Shown one piece after another: positions 11,165 to 23,373 of a stretch of DNA of 64,000 nucleotides. The stretch is taken from positions 2,580,001 to 2,644,000 of the forward strand of contig BSBK01002161.1 of the NCBI GenBank assembly GCA_027943335.1, given 5' to 3'. The position numbers and the translations under genes are program-made. Numbering within the stretch: the stretch's first letter is position 1; every line of letters starts with the position of its first letter. The notes under the pieces are model-generated. The model was given only the letters and a program-made list of their open reading frames with translations. It was not told the DNA's origin and ran no database searches. This DNA is from Chamaecyparis obtusa. Taxonomy: Eukaryota; Streptophyta; Pinopsida; Cupressales; Cupressaceae.

Positions 11165-11990
11165 ATGTATAAGAGAGAGGTGCCAAAGATGAACACATAT
11201 AACTTCTCTACATGGAAAAGTAGGATGAGATTGCATATATCTAGAATTGGAGAATCTTTTATATACTACTTGGATAATGAATTCATCCAACCGACTAGAC
11301 CTTTGACGATTGATCAGATGAGAGATAGACATGAACATAATGTCACAATGATAGAGATTGTTGCTGCCTTATCAGATGATGAATTTGAAGATGTCAAGAC
11401 ATGCAATTATGCTAAATGAATGTGGGAAAAACTTGCACTATTTCATGGAGGAGATGTAAATGTGCAAAGGGAAAAAGCTGAGAGTCTTAGAGGAAAGTTT
11501 GATGACATGAAAATGAAAGAAGGAGAAAACATTTCATAATACAACAACCAAATCAAGGAGATTGTCAATGCTATCTGAGGAACATGAGGTATTATTGAAG
11601 AAGACACTATTGTAAGTAAAATTCTTAGATCCTTGCTGCCTACTTATGCTATTAGAGTCTTTGCAATCCATGAAATGAGATCAGCCCCGAGTAATCATAT
11701 TACACTTGATAGTCTAATCGGTAAACTGATTGCTTTTGAGTTGAGAAACTTTGATAACAATATTGTTCTTAATGTTGAGTCTGTATTTATGTCATCCTTG
11801 AAAATTGGTAAATCTAGTAGTAAACACATGATAAGAAATGAGAGTGATAGTGACAATGATGAGGATGAACTTGATGAACTTGAAGCATTAATAGCTAGAA
11901 GATTGCAGAAAGGTAAATGATGATATAAAGGGAAATTACCTTTGGTATGTTTTAACTATAAATAAATTGGCCACATTGTAGCTATATGTC
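11165..11990 (+). pseudogene. Element B gag, broken
   Basis: The frame starts MYKREVPKMNTYNFSTWKSRM, the usual Copia gag opening (Y.F.tWK..M), 51 bases after the primer site. It is interrupted by TGA near 11417, by further stops and by a stop near 11920. The middle shows WEKLALFHGGDVNVQ and a DNIVLNVES segment, followed by an acidic DSDNDEDELDELEAL run. The zinc knuckle near 11950 reads CFNYK-stop-IGHIVAIC, so its second cysteine is tyrosine and one position is a stop. It would have been the capsid and nucleocapsid protein. Confidence 0.82.
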
Positions 11991-12192
11991 CTAATAGGAA
12001 AGGAGATGACAAAGACAATGAACGATCTGGTAAAAAAAAGTTTGATAGGAGAGACAATTGAGAACACAGAGGCAACCGACAGTATGATAGAAGAAGCAAC
12101 TGAGACTAAAAAGACAAAGGTAACAAGGTTGTTACCTTATTGAAGATGATGATGACACTGACATCGACATTGACACTAATGAAGACATTGAG

Positions 12193-12813
12193 GTGGTATT
12201 CATATCTTTGAAAGAAGATTCAGAAGAAGAAGAAAGGTATGTTGAAACAATACTTATATCTAAAGTTAGAAAGAATGATACTTGGATTATTGATAGTGAC
12301 TGTACACATCATATGACTGGTGATGAAGACAAATTTGAATACCTTGAACATTATAATGGTGGATCTGTTAAAATGGGAAATGATACACCTTGTCTAGTTA
12401 AAGGAAAAGGATCTATCTTATTGAACAATAAGATTAGATGTTATAATGCATATTGGGTGAAGAGACTTAACTATAATTTGTTGAGTGTAGCACAACTAAA
12501 TAACACAGGTCACAGAGTTGCATTTGAAAATAGAAAGGTGAAAATCTATGATGAGACTAAAAATTTGGTCAGTATTGGTGAATAATCAAAAGGTAATCTA
12601 TTTTATTTTGACAATGGTGAAACTTTTTGTTTGTTAGCTAGAACCGAAGATGTGTGGTTATGGAAAAAAAGGCCATGTCATGTGAATTTTGACAACATGG
12701 TTAAAATCAATAAGAAAAGGAGAGTTAGAGGCTCTTACCAAGCTTATCTAAACCTGACCATGCCATGTGTAAATAATGTCAAATGGGAAAAATGTCAAAA
12801 TCTAGTTTCATGA
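12193..12813 (+). pseudogene. Element B protease and GAG-pre-integrase region
   Basis: After an acidic stretch the frame gives TWIIDSDCTHHMTGDED, the Copia protease active site with DSD in place of the catalytic DSG; this change alone should inactivate it. NYNLLSVAQL follows, a conserved motif of this region. After a stop near 12584, DVWLWKKRPCHVNFDNMVK corresponds to the W-H-x-R-x-x-H zinc-binding start of integrase, with the first histidine replaced by lysine. Confidence 0.85.
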
Positions 12814-13520
12814 GAAAAAACTATTCATCTAATGCTATTTTGGAATTGGTTCATACCGACTTGTGTGGTCCTATGAGAACTCAGAGTTATTATGGAGACA
12901 TATATTTTATCTTATTTTTTGATGACTACTCTAGGATGATGACTGTTATGTTTTAGAAAGAAAAATCTGAAGCCTTTAAGATGTTTAAATGGTATAAAGC
13001 TAAAGTGGAAAAGAGTTAAAATTCTTGAGATCAGATAGAGGTGGTGAGTTTATTTCTAATGAGTTCACTAATTTTTATAATGAGCATGGAATTAAAAGAC
13101 AGGTTTCTACACTGAGGACACCACAACAGAATGAAATTGTTGAAAGGAGCAATAGATCTATTGTTGATTGTGCTAGAACACTAATCATTGAAAAATATGT
13201 TGCACAAACATACTAGAGAGAAGTTGTTAGTATTGTTGTATACACATTGAACCGAGTACAAATAAAGAAAGATTCAAACAAAATACCCTATGAGCTATGG
13301 TATGGTTACACACTGAATGTGAATTATTTTAGAATATTTGGAAGAAAATGTTACATTCTGAAAGATGATAGAAATGGTAAATTTGATTCAAAAGGTGATG
13401 AAGGAAAATTCTTAGGATATTCTACTAAAAGAAAAGATTACAAATGTTTGAATACGATTACCAAAAAAATGATTGAAAGTGAAAATGTGAGGGTTGATGA
13501 GTTTTCTGAGAAAAATGATG
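12814..13520 (+). pseudogene. Element B integrase core and C-terminus
   Basis: Fragments in order: LVHTDLCGPMRTQSYYGD (first catalytic aspartate), FDDYSRMMTVM, then LRSDRGGEFISNEF (second aspartate), TPQQNEIVERSNRSIVD (catalytic glutamate in the VER motif), and the C-terminal PYELWYGYTLNVNYFRIFGRKC with KFLGYSTKRKDYKC. At least two stops (TAG near 12956 and near 13214) and one frame change separate these pieces. All three DDE residues can still be placed. Confidence 0.85.
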
Positions 13521-13786
13521 AAGAAAGAAAAAAGGAACCAAAAGATTATGGTAGATTTACATACATTGAGCAACCTGACACTCTACCTGAGGAACAACCT
13601 AGAATTACTGAGAAACATAATAATGATACCAAGCATCAGTCTATACAAACCAAGAATAAGGAAACAATTAGCAAGGAAGATCTTGATCCTACATCGAATG
13701 AAGAAAATAGAACAGAGCATGTACTTGAAAAATTTGTGAGGAGAAACCATCCATAGAATCAGATTATTGAAGACAAGAAAGTTGGC

Positions 13787-14654
13787 ATGATGACACGAAG
13801 TAAGTTGAGAAACAACACATGCTTAGTTTGTGAATTTGAACCTAAAAATATTAGAGATGCACCTGAAAATGATGAATGGATTAAAGCCATGAATGAAGAA
13901 ATAGATCAAATACTGAAAAAAAAAATATGGACATTGGTACTAAGACCAAATGATAAGAATGTAATTGGAACCAAATGGATATTTAAAAACAAGTTGAATG
14001 AAAATGGTGAAGTCACTAGGAATAAGGCAGGACTTGTATTAAAAGGATATGCACAGGAAGAAGGTGTTGATTATGGTGAAAATTTTGCACCAGTTTCTAG
14101 ACTTGAAGGAGTTAGAATATTTATTGCATATGCTACCTACAAAGGATTTAAAGTATATTAAATGGATGCCAAATCTGAATTTTTTAATGGAATACTTGAG
14201 GAAGAGGTATACATTGAACAAACTAAAGGTTTTGTTGATCCAAATTAGAAAAACATGGTATGTAAGTTGCACAAAGCACTATATGGATGAAAAAAAGCAC
14301 CGAGAGCATGGTATGAAAGACTGCATTCATATCTTATCAGAATTAGATCTGTTATAACAATTGACAACAACAATTTATACTTGAAAGGTGAAACTGATGA
14401 CAAGATTCTTATTGCTGAATTTTTTGTTGATGATATCATATTTGGAGGACATGATAATCTATAAAAATTATTTGTTGATGAAATGAGAAAAAAATTTGAA
14501 ATGTCAATGTTTGGAGAGATTAAATTCTTTCTTGGTTTGAAAATTTTACAACAAAGTGAAGGTATTTTCATTACACAATCAAAGTACATAAAAGAAGTGT
14601 TGAAGACCTTTGGTATGGAAGATTCAAAACTGGTTGGTAAACCTATGATCACAG
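13787..14654 (+). pseudogene. Element B reverse transcriptase, interrupted by element C
   Basis: The frame starts near MMTRSKLRNN and gives WIKAMNEEIDQI, WTLVLRP, GTKWIFKNKL and GVDYGENFAPVSRLE, the Copia polymerase N-terminal motifs. Later come KALYG-stop-KKAPRAWYERL, FFVDDIIFGG with the aspartate pair, and KFFLGLKILQQSEGIF. The domain ends at KPMIT where element C is inserted. Beyond C, at 18494, the same frame resumes (CKLTKHDQSTKVNQTL), which shows the polymerase was continuous before insertion. Several single stops occur (14161, 14249, 14289). Confidence 0.88.
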
Positions 14655-15585
14655 TGATGCTGGGGCATTCTAGGGTACTCGGTGAATTTGCATGGAGGTG
14701 TGTTGTTTGGCTGGTGTTACTCGGTTGCAGCCTTGACTAATGGCCTCGGTCATTGAAGAAAGCTCAGATGTTGAAGGAACTTGGTAATCTCTAGTGCTCG
14801 GTGAAAGTGTTACTCGGCGATGTCTATGGTGCTGGGTCAACACTAGTGCTCGGCGATGCCTGGCATGCTTAGTTATTTCACTATTGCTCAATAGTTCTAG
14901 TTTACAGACTGGAGTTCAGTGTGATTTGTTGGGCTGACTTGGTGCATTTATTGTTGGTAGTTGTTACAAGTTGACATGTTGAATTAAATGTTTGTAAGGC
15001 TATTTTGATGCTGACTTGTATTGCATTTAATATTTGTTGGGGGAGTTAATGGCTTCATCCAGCCAACTTATGTCTGATGATTAGTATTTATAGGATACTT
15101 GGGTAGATGTTTAGGATGAGAAGGAGAAGATCAGTAGAAGTTCATGACTTGGAAGACTTAGTGAATCAGATCTGAGGTTCTGAAAGCTGAAGTTGGCAAA
15201 GTTATGGAAAAGATCTTGCATGATCTTGTAGATAAGATTGTTATCTGATAGTTTGTAGTTGCAAAGCTAGTGGTTGCACACTTGGAGATAAGGAGATTTC
15301 TTGGAGGCTTGCGAGCTCAAGTTTAGATCTTCCTTAGGGTTTCCATCAGTTGCTAATAGTTTTCATAACTAAACTAGCTATTTTTGTATTGGGTCCTGTG
15401 ATCTTGCAGAATTGTTTCTGATTATAATTGGCCCTAACTTGGAAGGCCTTACAGTCAGGCATGTTAATGAAAATCAAAAGTTAAACAATTATTTGTTGTT
15501 GTGTTGTTGAGTATTCCACTATGTTGTCCTGAAGATGCAAGGTTTGGACTATCCTTAATTGGATCCACCATCCTTGACTGCATCA
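14655..15585 (+). repeat. 5' LTR of element C
   Basis: This 931-bp LTR begins TGATGCTGGGGCATTC and ends GACTGCATCA. It matches 17555-18488 throughout. Confidence 0.9.
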
Positions 15586-15587
15586 AG

Positions 15588-15599
15588 TGGCATTAGAGC
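15588..15599 (+). other. Primer-binding site of element C
   Basis: TGGCATTAGAGC, a variant of the initiator-methionine tRNA site, two bases after the LTR. Confidence 0.8.
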
Positions 15600-15822
15600 G
15601 AGAGTTGATCTTGTGGAGTGAAGGTTGACTTAGCAAGGTTGATCTTGCAAAGTTGATCTTGTTGGTGAAGAGATTGTATGATCTGGAGCACTGAACTTAT
15701 GGATCTTACCCTAGTTGTTTGTTCAAGGTGGCAGGTTGAGATCTAAATTGCATACAACTTGGAGATTTTCACAAGGTGGTTAGTGTAGGGTTTATCACAG
15801 AGGGTTTCTCTTATCTTTAAGG

Positions 15823-16870
15823 ATGCCTCTAAAAATATTGGACCCTAGAGTACTCGTAGACCTCTGTGATACTGTTGAATCTAGGATTGTAGAGAAGGTG
15901 AAATCAGATTTCAGATTTGAGATGGAGTTGATGAAGAATGAAATGGTCACTAAGATCATGAGAGTTATTGTTTATGTACCTTGGAATGTTGGTACTGAAG
16001 ATGGTTATGAGGAAGCTCCTAAAGACTTTGAACCAACTGGATCTAGTGGTGATAACTAGAGGGATAGATCTGGTGAAGAAAGAACTGCTCGGTTGCCTAG
16101 ATCTGGAGCTCGGTTAAGTGGAAGTTACCGAATGGAAGTTTCTTCTTTCTCTGGTACTTTGAAGCCTGAGAAATTGATTGATTGGATTGGTGAACTTGAA
16201 GATTTCTTTGAGTTGGAAGAAATTGAAGATACTCTTCAGGTGAGATTAGCATAGACAAAGTTGAAAGGACATGCTGCTCTTTGGTGGAAAGAACTACAAA
16301 GAGATAGAGAAGATGAAGGTGAAATGAAGATCAATCAGTGGAGGTTGATGGTGACAAAATTGAAAGCTAAGTTCATACCTTCTGACTATGATCTTGACTT
16401 GTTTAAGAAGTTGCAGAATCTGAAATAGAAGGATCTGTCTATTGAAGATTATACCAAGGAGTTCTACAAACTTACTATTCGGTCTAGACACAAAGAGCTC
16501 GGTAAGAAAAAGGTAGCTCGGTATATAAATGGTTTGAGATTCAATATTCATGATGAGCTTGGTATGTTGAAGATTGATTCTATTGAAAATTCTTATTATT
16601 ATTCTCTAAAGGAAGAAGATAAGTTGAAGAGGAAACAACATAGTAATCCACAAGGGAAGGAAAAGACTGATCACTCGGTAAAGGATAAACTGACTGATGT
16701 AGAAGATGAATAGAAACCTATGGAACTGAAGAAGAAGATAGGTAGAGTTATCTTTAAGGGTACTTTCTATAACTATGGAGAGGAAGGACACCTTTCTTTT
16801 GAGTGTACACAAAAAAAACTTGGTGACCGACAAACTGCTGTGGTGAATGAGAATGAACTTGAATCTGAGA
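15823..16870 (+). pseudogene. Element C gag (gypsy type), with stops
   Basis: The frame opens MPLKILDPRVLVDL and continues to a TAG at 16057. Further on in the same region come LKPEKLIDWIGELEDFFE, KLKGHAALWWKELQ, WRLMVTKLKAKFIP and SIEDYTKEFYKLTIRSR, the core pattern of the Ty3/gypsy gag family (the A..WW..L motif). Several glutamine and tryptophan codons are now stops. The zinc knuckle at about 16765-16805 reads FYNYGEEGHLSFEC, so both first cysteines are lost and only the histidine and last cysteine remain. Confidence 0.82.
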
Positions 16871-16899
16871 ACTTGCTGCTTTGGTGAACATTTCTCGGT

Positions 16900-17514
16900 A
16901 CAAAGGAGGAACCTTGTCAGAGGAGTAACTTGTTTAGGACCTGATGCAAGTCTGGAGGTAAACTCTATGATGTTATAGTTGATAGTGGTAGTATTAATAA
17001 CCTTGTTGCTGAGGACATGGTTTAGAAACTTGGGTTGAATAGAATGAAGCATCCTTGTCTTATAGGATTGGCTGGTTACAAGATGTTCATGCTCTAGAAG
17101 CAAGAGAATAATGCTTTATTGATGTTCAAATTAGCCAGTATAAGGATCTTGTGTTATGTGACATTGTGAAGATGAATAGTTGTGATATATTTCTCAGTAG
17201 ACCATGGCAATATGATTGTAGAGCTATGTATGACTGTGTCAGGAATGTGTTTACTATTGAGAAGGATAAAAGGTAGTTTTCCTTGATGCCTTTGCTGAAT
17301 ACAATGCTTGGTAGGAAAAGCCTGAGTATGGTAGCTGAGTTGAGTTGGTGGATCCAAAGAAAATAAATGATCAATATGGAGAACCAACCTGTGTGTTGGC
17401 GAGGAAAGACTTGAAAAGATAGAGGAAATTGAAGTGGAAGAGTATGCAAGCTGAAAAGGTGGAGGACTTGTATGTGAAGAACCAGTTCGGGGTTTATGTG
17501 CTCAATCTCAGAAG
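16900..17514 (+). pseudogene. Element C aspartic protease remnant
   Basis: VIVDSGSINNLVAEDMV at about 16970-17025 is the gypsy retropepsin active site (D-S-G-S). Downstream VLCDIVKMNSCDIFLSRPWQYD and FTIEKDKR match the conserved C-terminal part of this protease group, in another frame. After it follow only about 250 bases without a polymerase motif before the 3' LTR. Confidence 0.75.
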
Positions 17515-17554
17515 ATGTTCTCACATATGAACATCTTTTCAAACCTAGGGTGTC

Positions 17555-18488
17555 TAATGCAGGGGCATTCTAGGGTACTCAGTGAATCTACATGGAGGTG
17601 TGTTGTTTGCCCAGTGTTACTTGGTTGCAGCCTTGACCGATGGCCTCGGTCATTGAAGGAATTTCGGTTGCTGAAGGAACTTGGTAATCTTTGGCACTTG
17701 GTGAAAGTTTTACTCGATGATGTTTGTGGTGTTCAGTTGACACTGGTGCTCGGTGATGCCTGGCATGCTCAGTTATTTCATTATTGCTCGGTATTTCTAG
17801 TTTACCAATTGGAGTTCTGTGTTATTTTTTGGGCCAACTTGGTGCATTTATTGTTGGCAGTTGTTGTTAAAAGATGACATGTTGAATTAAATGTTTGTAA
17901 GACTATTTTGATGCTAACTTGTATTGTATTTAATATCTGTTGGGGGAGTTAATGGCTTCATCCAGCTGAATTGTGGTTGATGATTATTATTTATAGGATA
18001 CTTGGGTAGATGTTTAGGCTGAGAAGGAGGAGATCAGTAGAAGTTCATGACCTGGAAGACTTAGCAAATAAGATATGAGGTTCTAAAAGCTGAAGTTGGT
18101 GAAGTTGTGGAAAAGATCTTGCATGATCTTGCAGATTAGATTGTTATCTGATAGTTTGTAGTTGTAGAGCTAGTGGTTGCACACTTGGAGAGAAAGAGAT
18201 TTCTTGGGGGCTTGTGAGCTCAAGTTTAGATCTACCTTAGGGTTTCCATTAGTTGCTAATAGTTTTTAGAACTAAACTAGCTAGTGTTGTATTGGATCTT
18301 GTGACCTTGCATAATTATTTCTAATTGTAATTGGCCCTAACCTAGAAGGCCTTACAGTCGGGCATGTTAATGAAAATTAGAAGTTAAACAATTATTTATT
18401 GTTGTGTTGTTGAGTATTCCGTTGTGTTGTTCTTAAGCTGCAAGGTTTGGACTATCCTTAATTGGATCCACCATCCTTGACTGCATCA
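17555..18488 (+). repeat. 3' LTR of element C
   Basis: This 934-bp LTR matches 14655-15585. Its first dinucleotide is TA instead of TG. The sequence just before it (CCTAGGGTGTC) is a poor polypurine tract, which fits an internal deletion or decay near the 3' junction. Confidence 0.9.
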
Positions 18489-18493
18489 CACAA

Positions 18494-19122
18494 GATGCAA
18501 ATTAACAAAGCATGATCAGTCAACTAAGGTAAATCAGACATTATAAATATTAATGATTGGTAAATTGATGTATGTTGTGTATAGTAGACCAGACATTGCA
18601 CATGCAGTTGGAATTGTAGCAATATTTTTTGTTAATCCAAAAGAATCACATATGACTGTTGTTAAAAGGATCTTAAGATATTTGAAAAACATAGAGAATT
18701 ATGGTTTATGGTACAAGAAAGAGGGCAATTTTGAACTACAATTTTACACATATGCAAATTGGCCTGGAAACATTGATGACCAAAAAAGCACTACTGGTGG
18801 AGCATTATTTTTGGGAGAAAGATTAGTTACTTGGATATGCAAGAAACAAGGATACATTTCTCAGTCTACTACCAAAGCAGAATATGTTGTTGTTTCTACA
18901 AATTGTTCAAATATTGCATGGATAAAAAAAATATTAAAAGGTATGAATGAGGAGATCACTAACCAAGTGATAATATATTGTGATAACACCAGTGCTATAA
19001 ATATCCCTAAGAATCTGGTGATACATGCAAAGACAAAGCATATATCTATAAAGTATCACTACTTGAGGGAGCAAGTACAAGACAAGAAAGTGAAATTGGA
19101 GTTTGTGAAATCAAAAGAATAA
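18494..19122 (+). pseudogene. Element B RNase H and pol C-terminus
   Basis: Resuming right of element C, the frame gives CKLTKHDQSTKVNQTL, a stop, then MIGKLMYVVYSRPDIAHAVG, VVKRILRYLK, YTYANWPGN (catalytic aspartate of YTDAD/NW replaced by tyrosine), SQSTTKAEYV with the glutamate, YCDNTSAINIPKN and HAKTKHISIKYHYLRE. A stop at 19120 is followed by the remains of the normal tail (TFEYLRTRLG). It is nearly open but lacks a normal active site. Confidence 0.88.
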
Positions 19123-19699
19123 CTTATTTACTAAACCCTTACCTAAGGATACATTTGAGTATTTGAGGACTAGACTAGGGGTCCATCCCCTATCTGTTGG
19201 TCACTAAGGTGATCAGGAGGTTTCATCAACTTATACTTTATCATAATGTCAAATGATGTTGATGCATATTGCTCAGACTTTAGGTTTCCTAAGGTTTTGA
19301 AATCTAGAAGATGGAGAACAAACTGACACTACGTATCAGTACATGAAAGGTATTTGATCTGAACTGAACACTAGAAATAATATTTTGGCTACTGTAGAGT
19401 TGTTTATTCTTTTGGAATTGTTGTCAAAGGGAGAGGATAATCAATGAAATATTATAAGGGAGAGAATCAATGACATATTTATCCAAAGGGAGAGGAAGCA
19501 AATGAGAAATGAAAAAGATCAAATCTGCAGGTAGAGTCTGCATGGAATGATAATGTTGTGTAGTGATTAAACATATTAAATGAACAAGCTAGGGAGATCT
19601 TATCGAGCTACAACATTTTCTTATATAGTTGTAGAACAGATGTTTGGTATTCTATGGCATATTTCATATTATGTTGCCATCAATGCCAAAGGGAGAGAT
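19123..19699 (+). other. Element B 3' non-coding region with repeated polypurine tracts
   Basis: The tract GCCAAAGGGAGAGAT ends at 19699, directly before the 3' LTR. Earlier copies of the motif occur near 19425 (CAAAGGGAGAGG), 19455 (ATAAGGGAGAGA) and 19483 (CAAAGGGAGAGGAAGC). This mirrors element A and is a described Sirevirus trait. No open frame of note lies here. Confidence 0.7.
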
Positions 19700-20374
19700 T
19701 GATAACCTAAAATTGATTGAATATCTTGATGGAAAGAATGGACAAGTGAAAGACAATGATTGATGGTCACCAAGCTACTAAAGTATATGTAAGATAATTA
19801 AATCAGTCAATGTATTGTCATTGATGTCAACTAGTTTTGACTATACTTATCATGATGGTTACAAACATTCAAAGAAGGAAAATGGTAAAGGAATGAGGTA
19901 TCTACATGAAGATGAGATGGATATGAAAGATATGGCTATGGTATACATTAGGTAACTTATTGATGATTCTATGGCATCATGTTGATGACTTGATTGTATT
20001 ACATGATTTTGTTATGTATTGAAGATCAAAACTGAACAAGTTTTTATGGTCGGTAAATGAATATTTATGTATACACTGAGATAGTGTAGTGTATATCAAG
20101 TATAATATTAACCGAGAAGGTAATCACCGACACATTCTGGTATTGACTGAGTGAAATAAATAAATTAAGTTTATAAAAAATGACTGAAATGATGGGTTGG
20201 ACATATTGCTTATGATTTTGAGGTAGAAGATAACATTTGTTATGATGATCTAATGATTAAAAAAATTCAAGATTGATCGAATGAAGGAGAATGAAACGTG
20301 TTAATGATACAATTGTTAAAGAAGGTTAAAGTGAAAAAATGAATGGTGAAGATTAAGAAGAAAAATCTATGGAT
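19700..20374 (+). repeat. 3' LTR of element B, first piece
   Basis: It starts TGATAACCTAAAATTG and follows the 5' LTR to GAAAAATCTATGGAT, where element D is inserted. The LTR resumes at 31955. Confidence 0.9.
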
Positions 20375-21722
20375 TGATTGCTTCCTACAAAGGCTCAGAA
20401 ACTAGGTATAATTTCAGACTCGGGGATTGAACATCCAATCGAGCAGCTTATCCTCTTCATATAAGTTCATTTAGTATGTCAGACCAGGGATGTATTACTT
20501 GAAATGGGCCAGCAAAGTAAATGCACTAGGTATCACTCAGGCATACATTTTATCATTGTTGCAGGAAAGAAATGTTGAAGGGAAACTATGCTATGATTGC
20601 AGGGAATGAATGCTAAACTAATGCTTAAACTGAAGTTGCAGAAAATTAAGTACTGAAATGAAAATTATAGAAGTATAACTGCTAACAAAAAATGAAGACT
20701 CTTACGAACTATGCCATAGTACTTCTACTATTCCATAGCTTTGTCTATAGGAGGCATTAGTTGATCCATAGCTTTGGCTGCAGGAGCAGTTCAACACTTG
20801 GCATTGAAATAGCAGAAATCTAGGAAATGATTCTAGCTAGTATGAATCTATCTAACTATAGATTTCTCACCAAGTGGGCCCCCTTAGATGATTATCCTAA
20901 ATCACAATTATACTCAACTGAATATCAACACTTCATTTATTTATTTATTGAATGACAAAGTATAGAAATTCCATAAAATAGTCAGATCGACTGAAAACTA
21001 TTTCTATAATAAACTTGACAATGCCCTCCTTGTGCTCATGCAGTAGGGGGGCTTTATTTAAAGGAAAAAATCCTAACTACTTTCCTAATTGCACCATAGA
21101 AATAAGCAGATCGTTATTACAACACTACTGACTAGAAAGAAGGAAAGCTTTTAGGACTAAAATAGATTAAATCCAGAATGGAGGAAAGAGTTGTTGTGAC
21201 AGAAAATCTAACTTCCCACTCGTGCCTAGATCTTCTTAGGGAATTTAACACACCGCCTTGCTCGTTGCTAGAACTTCCACCTTGTTCTTTAGAAACCTTC
21301 AACTAGCACTGCACTGAATGCTTCTCTACTGGAAGTTGGAGGAAGACTGGGTTGAACACTTCATGAATGAATGTGCCATACCTAGTCAATACAACATTCA
21401 CTATTCCAATGCATTATGCCTTCAAGGGTTAAGATAAGACATTTATGATAGTAATTATCAGAACACGCATAATCATTCATATTCAAACAACTAATCTACT
21501 CATTTGAAACACAACCACATCTTTCAGAATGATAAATATAGTAATTCATCCAAGCATAGCATATTTAAGTATATTTAAACCAAGTGAAATGTCTAATGGC
21601 AACATGCCATATAATAGTAGAAAAACATAGAAGTCTTAAGGTAAATGTATCAAAATAGAGCAAAAGGTCTAGCTGATATCATCCTAGGGTATCCTAAAGT
21701 ATAGCATTAATATGCCTCATCA
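20375..21722 (-). repeat. 3' LTR of element D
   Basis: Begins TGATTGCTTCC and ends GCCTCATCA on the plus strand; it matches 30615-31954. Confidence 0.92.
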
Positions 21723-21733
21723 TTTTTCCCCTA
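21723..21733 (-). other. Polypurine tract of element D
   Basis: Minus-strand TAGGGGAAAAA directly abuts the 3' LTR. Confidence 0.85.
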
Positions 21734-22306
21734 CGAAGACTAGTGCCTATCCTCAAGCACTGAAGAATTTTTAATCTTTTCTAGCACCCTAAAGTCTCCT
21801 TACTGTGTTTGCCCGATCATTGAACTATGCACCCTCTAGTAGAATCTGTTCATTCTGTCCACCCTAACATGCCAACTTAGTTATAAATTCTCATCTTGCT
21901 CATCATCCACACAACTATATATTGGCCACAGGAGCACAAGAGGCTGGAATGTGAGAGGCATCCATTGTTCTGGTCTCAGTTGTCGGCCCAATTCTATGTA
22001 CCAGTGGACCCTTTGCATGGAAGCTCTAAATTTGATGATTTCATGTGGCTCTACCTTTTTCAAAAACATGGTCAGTCTGGCTCACCTCTATTGTAATCCA
22101 TTTTTAGCTCTATTCCCATCAGTCAAGGACAATCTTTGAAATTATGTATGTACCTTCTCTTTATTTTCCAATATCCTTCTCCGATGTGTGGAGTTATTAA
22201 AATTGTAGACAATTTCCAACCAGTCACAGTAAAGGCATCTAGATGTTTTTCTCTCAAGACACAATGGGAGTGCAATATTGCATTCAAATTCCCTATACCT
22301 ATTCAA

Positions 22307-22651
22307 CTATTCCCCATAATAGATTTCATTATTAACCCAATAAAGTAGTGAGGATAAATGTATGTCTCCCACAAATAACAGGGGATTCCATTCTGTGTTT
22401 GATGGAACAACATAATGACACAGATAAAGTTCACAAAGAAGGTTCTTAATGAAGTTAGGTGACATCTCATATGTGGTCATAAAGGCTTGAGGGGTATCTA
22501 TGTCAGGACTCAAATCTTTGATAATTCTCATAAATTGAAATAGTAAAAATTGTTCCCTTAGGCATAGAGCATACACCCTAGGTGGTGGTTGACATTCTAT
22601 AATCTTAGGAACCAATTTAACAATTGAATCCATCTTATCATTTAAGAGCAT
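22307..22651 (-). pseudogene. Element D third 3' open frame, unknown
   Basis: A 114-residue frame between the charged frame and the 3' LTR. It contains MDSIVKLVPKIIECQPPPRV and a hydrophobic, phenylalanine-rich middle, but no clear signal peptide or membrane anchor. Its place at the very 3' end of an Athila-like element is where env-like genes are found, but I see no feature that supports such a role. It may be the C-terminal part of the 23.4-24.0 kb frame. Confidence 0.35.
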
Positions 22652-22811
22652 GATTTCTTATTTCTGGTGCCCTATTTCCTTTTTTAACCCATCCCTTTCT
22701 ATTTCCCATATTGCCCTTTCATACTAAATTTGCTGAAAATAATCCAAGGAAAAAGAATGTATTGTTACTTGGTTTTGATTTTCCTATGGAACAGGGTGTT
22801 CTGGTTCTACC

Positions 22812-23225
22812 TTATGATCCTTTTTGTTGAACTGGCGCAAATTTTTCCGAAACATCATTTGTTTGCATATCCCCTGGATGGGAGGAAGAGACATCAAAAA
22901 CATCCATTTTCGCTCTTTCTTTTGGTCCTGAGGCTACAGGTTCCTTCATCACATCATCACCTTCCATAGTTGGATTTTTCTCTTGTGGGTCCATATCCAT
23001 AGGTTCCTTAAGAAGAACTTCATGACTTAAGCCAGCCATCTTAGGTGGGTTCTTTGTCTTTTTCCTTGAATTCAAACAAACACTACATTGTACTAGGGTT
23101 TCTTCTGATATTGCAGAGCGTTTCTGCGGATTACTTTTTTTCGAGGCAAACGTGGCTGTAGGATGAGTAGGGGAATCACCTGCTTCATAACCAGACATTT
23201 TCCCTTTCCCTTTCTTATCTTTCAT
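22812..23225 (-). pseudogene. Element D charged linker frame
   Basis: A 137-residue frame starting MKDKKGKGKMSGYEAGDSP, rich in lysine, glutamate, proline and serine, with CSVCLNSRKKTKNP (two cysteines next to a basic patch that could act as a nuclear signal). It lies directly downstream of the domain frame at 23374-24040 in a different frame. Its low complexity suggests a disordered linker of one longer protein rather than a separate gene. No known family is recognised. Confidence 0.4.
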
Positions 23226-23373
23226 GGCTTCTTGGGAACTATGAGTTTCTTTGGGACCCCTAATGTCTTCACCCCCCCAAATTAGGGTTTTGTGCTTCTA
23301 CTGTTACGTCTTCTTGATGTAGAGGAGGGTTTTCCTAAGCTCTTTCTAGAATGGCTTTAGTAGGAGGATTTTC

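Larger units (their letters stand above)
14655..18488 (+). mobile_element. Element C: non-autonomous Ty3/gypsy derivative (gag and protease only)
   Basis: LTRs at 14655-15585 and 17555-18488 enclose a 1969-bp interior. Flanks are CACAG (14650-14654) and CACAA (18489-18493), a 5-bp duplication with one mismatch. The interior has a primer site, a gypsy-type gag and a retropepsin, then ends; there is no trace of reverse transcriptase, RNase H or integrase. It would depend on enzymes of a full gypsy relative. It sits in the reverse transcriptase of element B. Confidence 0.88.

Noticed and set aside
14655..18488. Intact intron or host gene inside element B
   Set aside because: Direct LTRs, a primer site and gag/protease motifs identify a nested retrotransposon.
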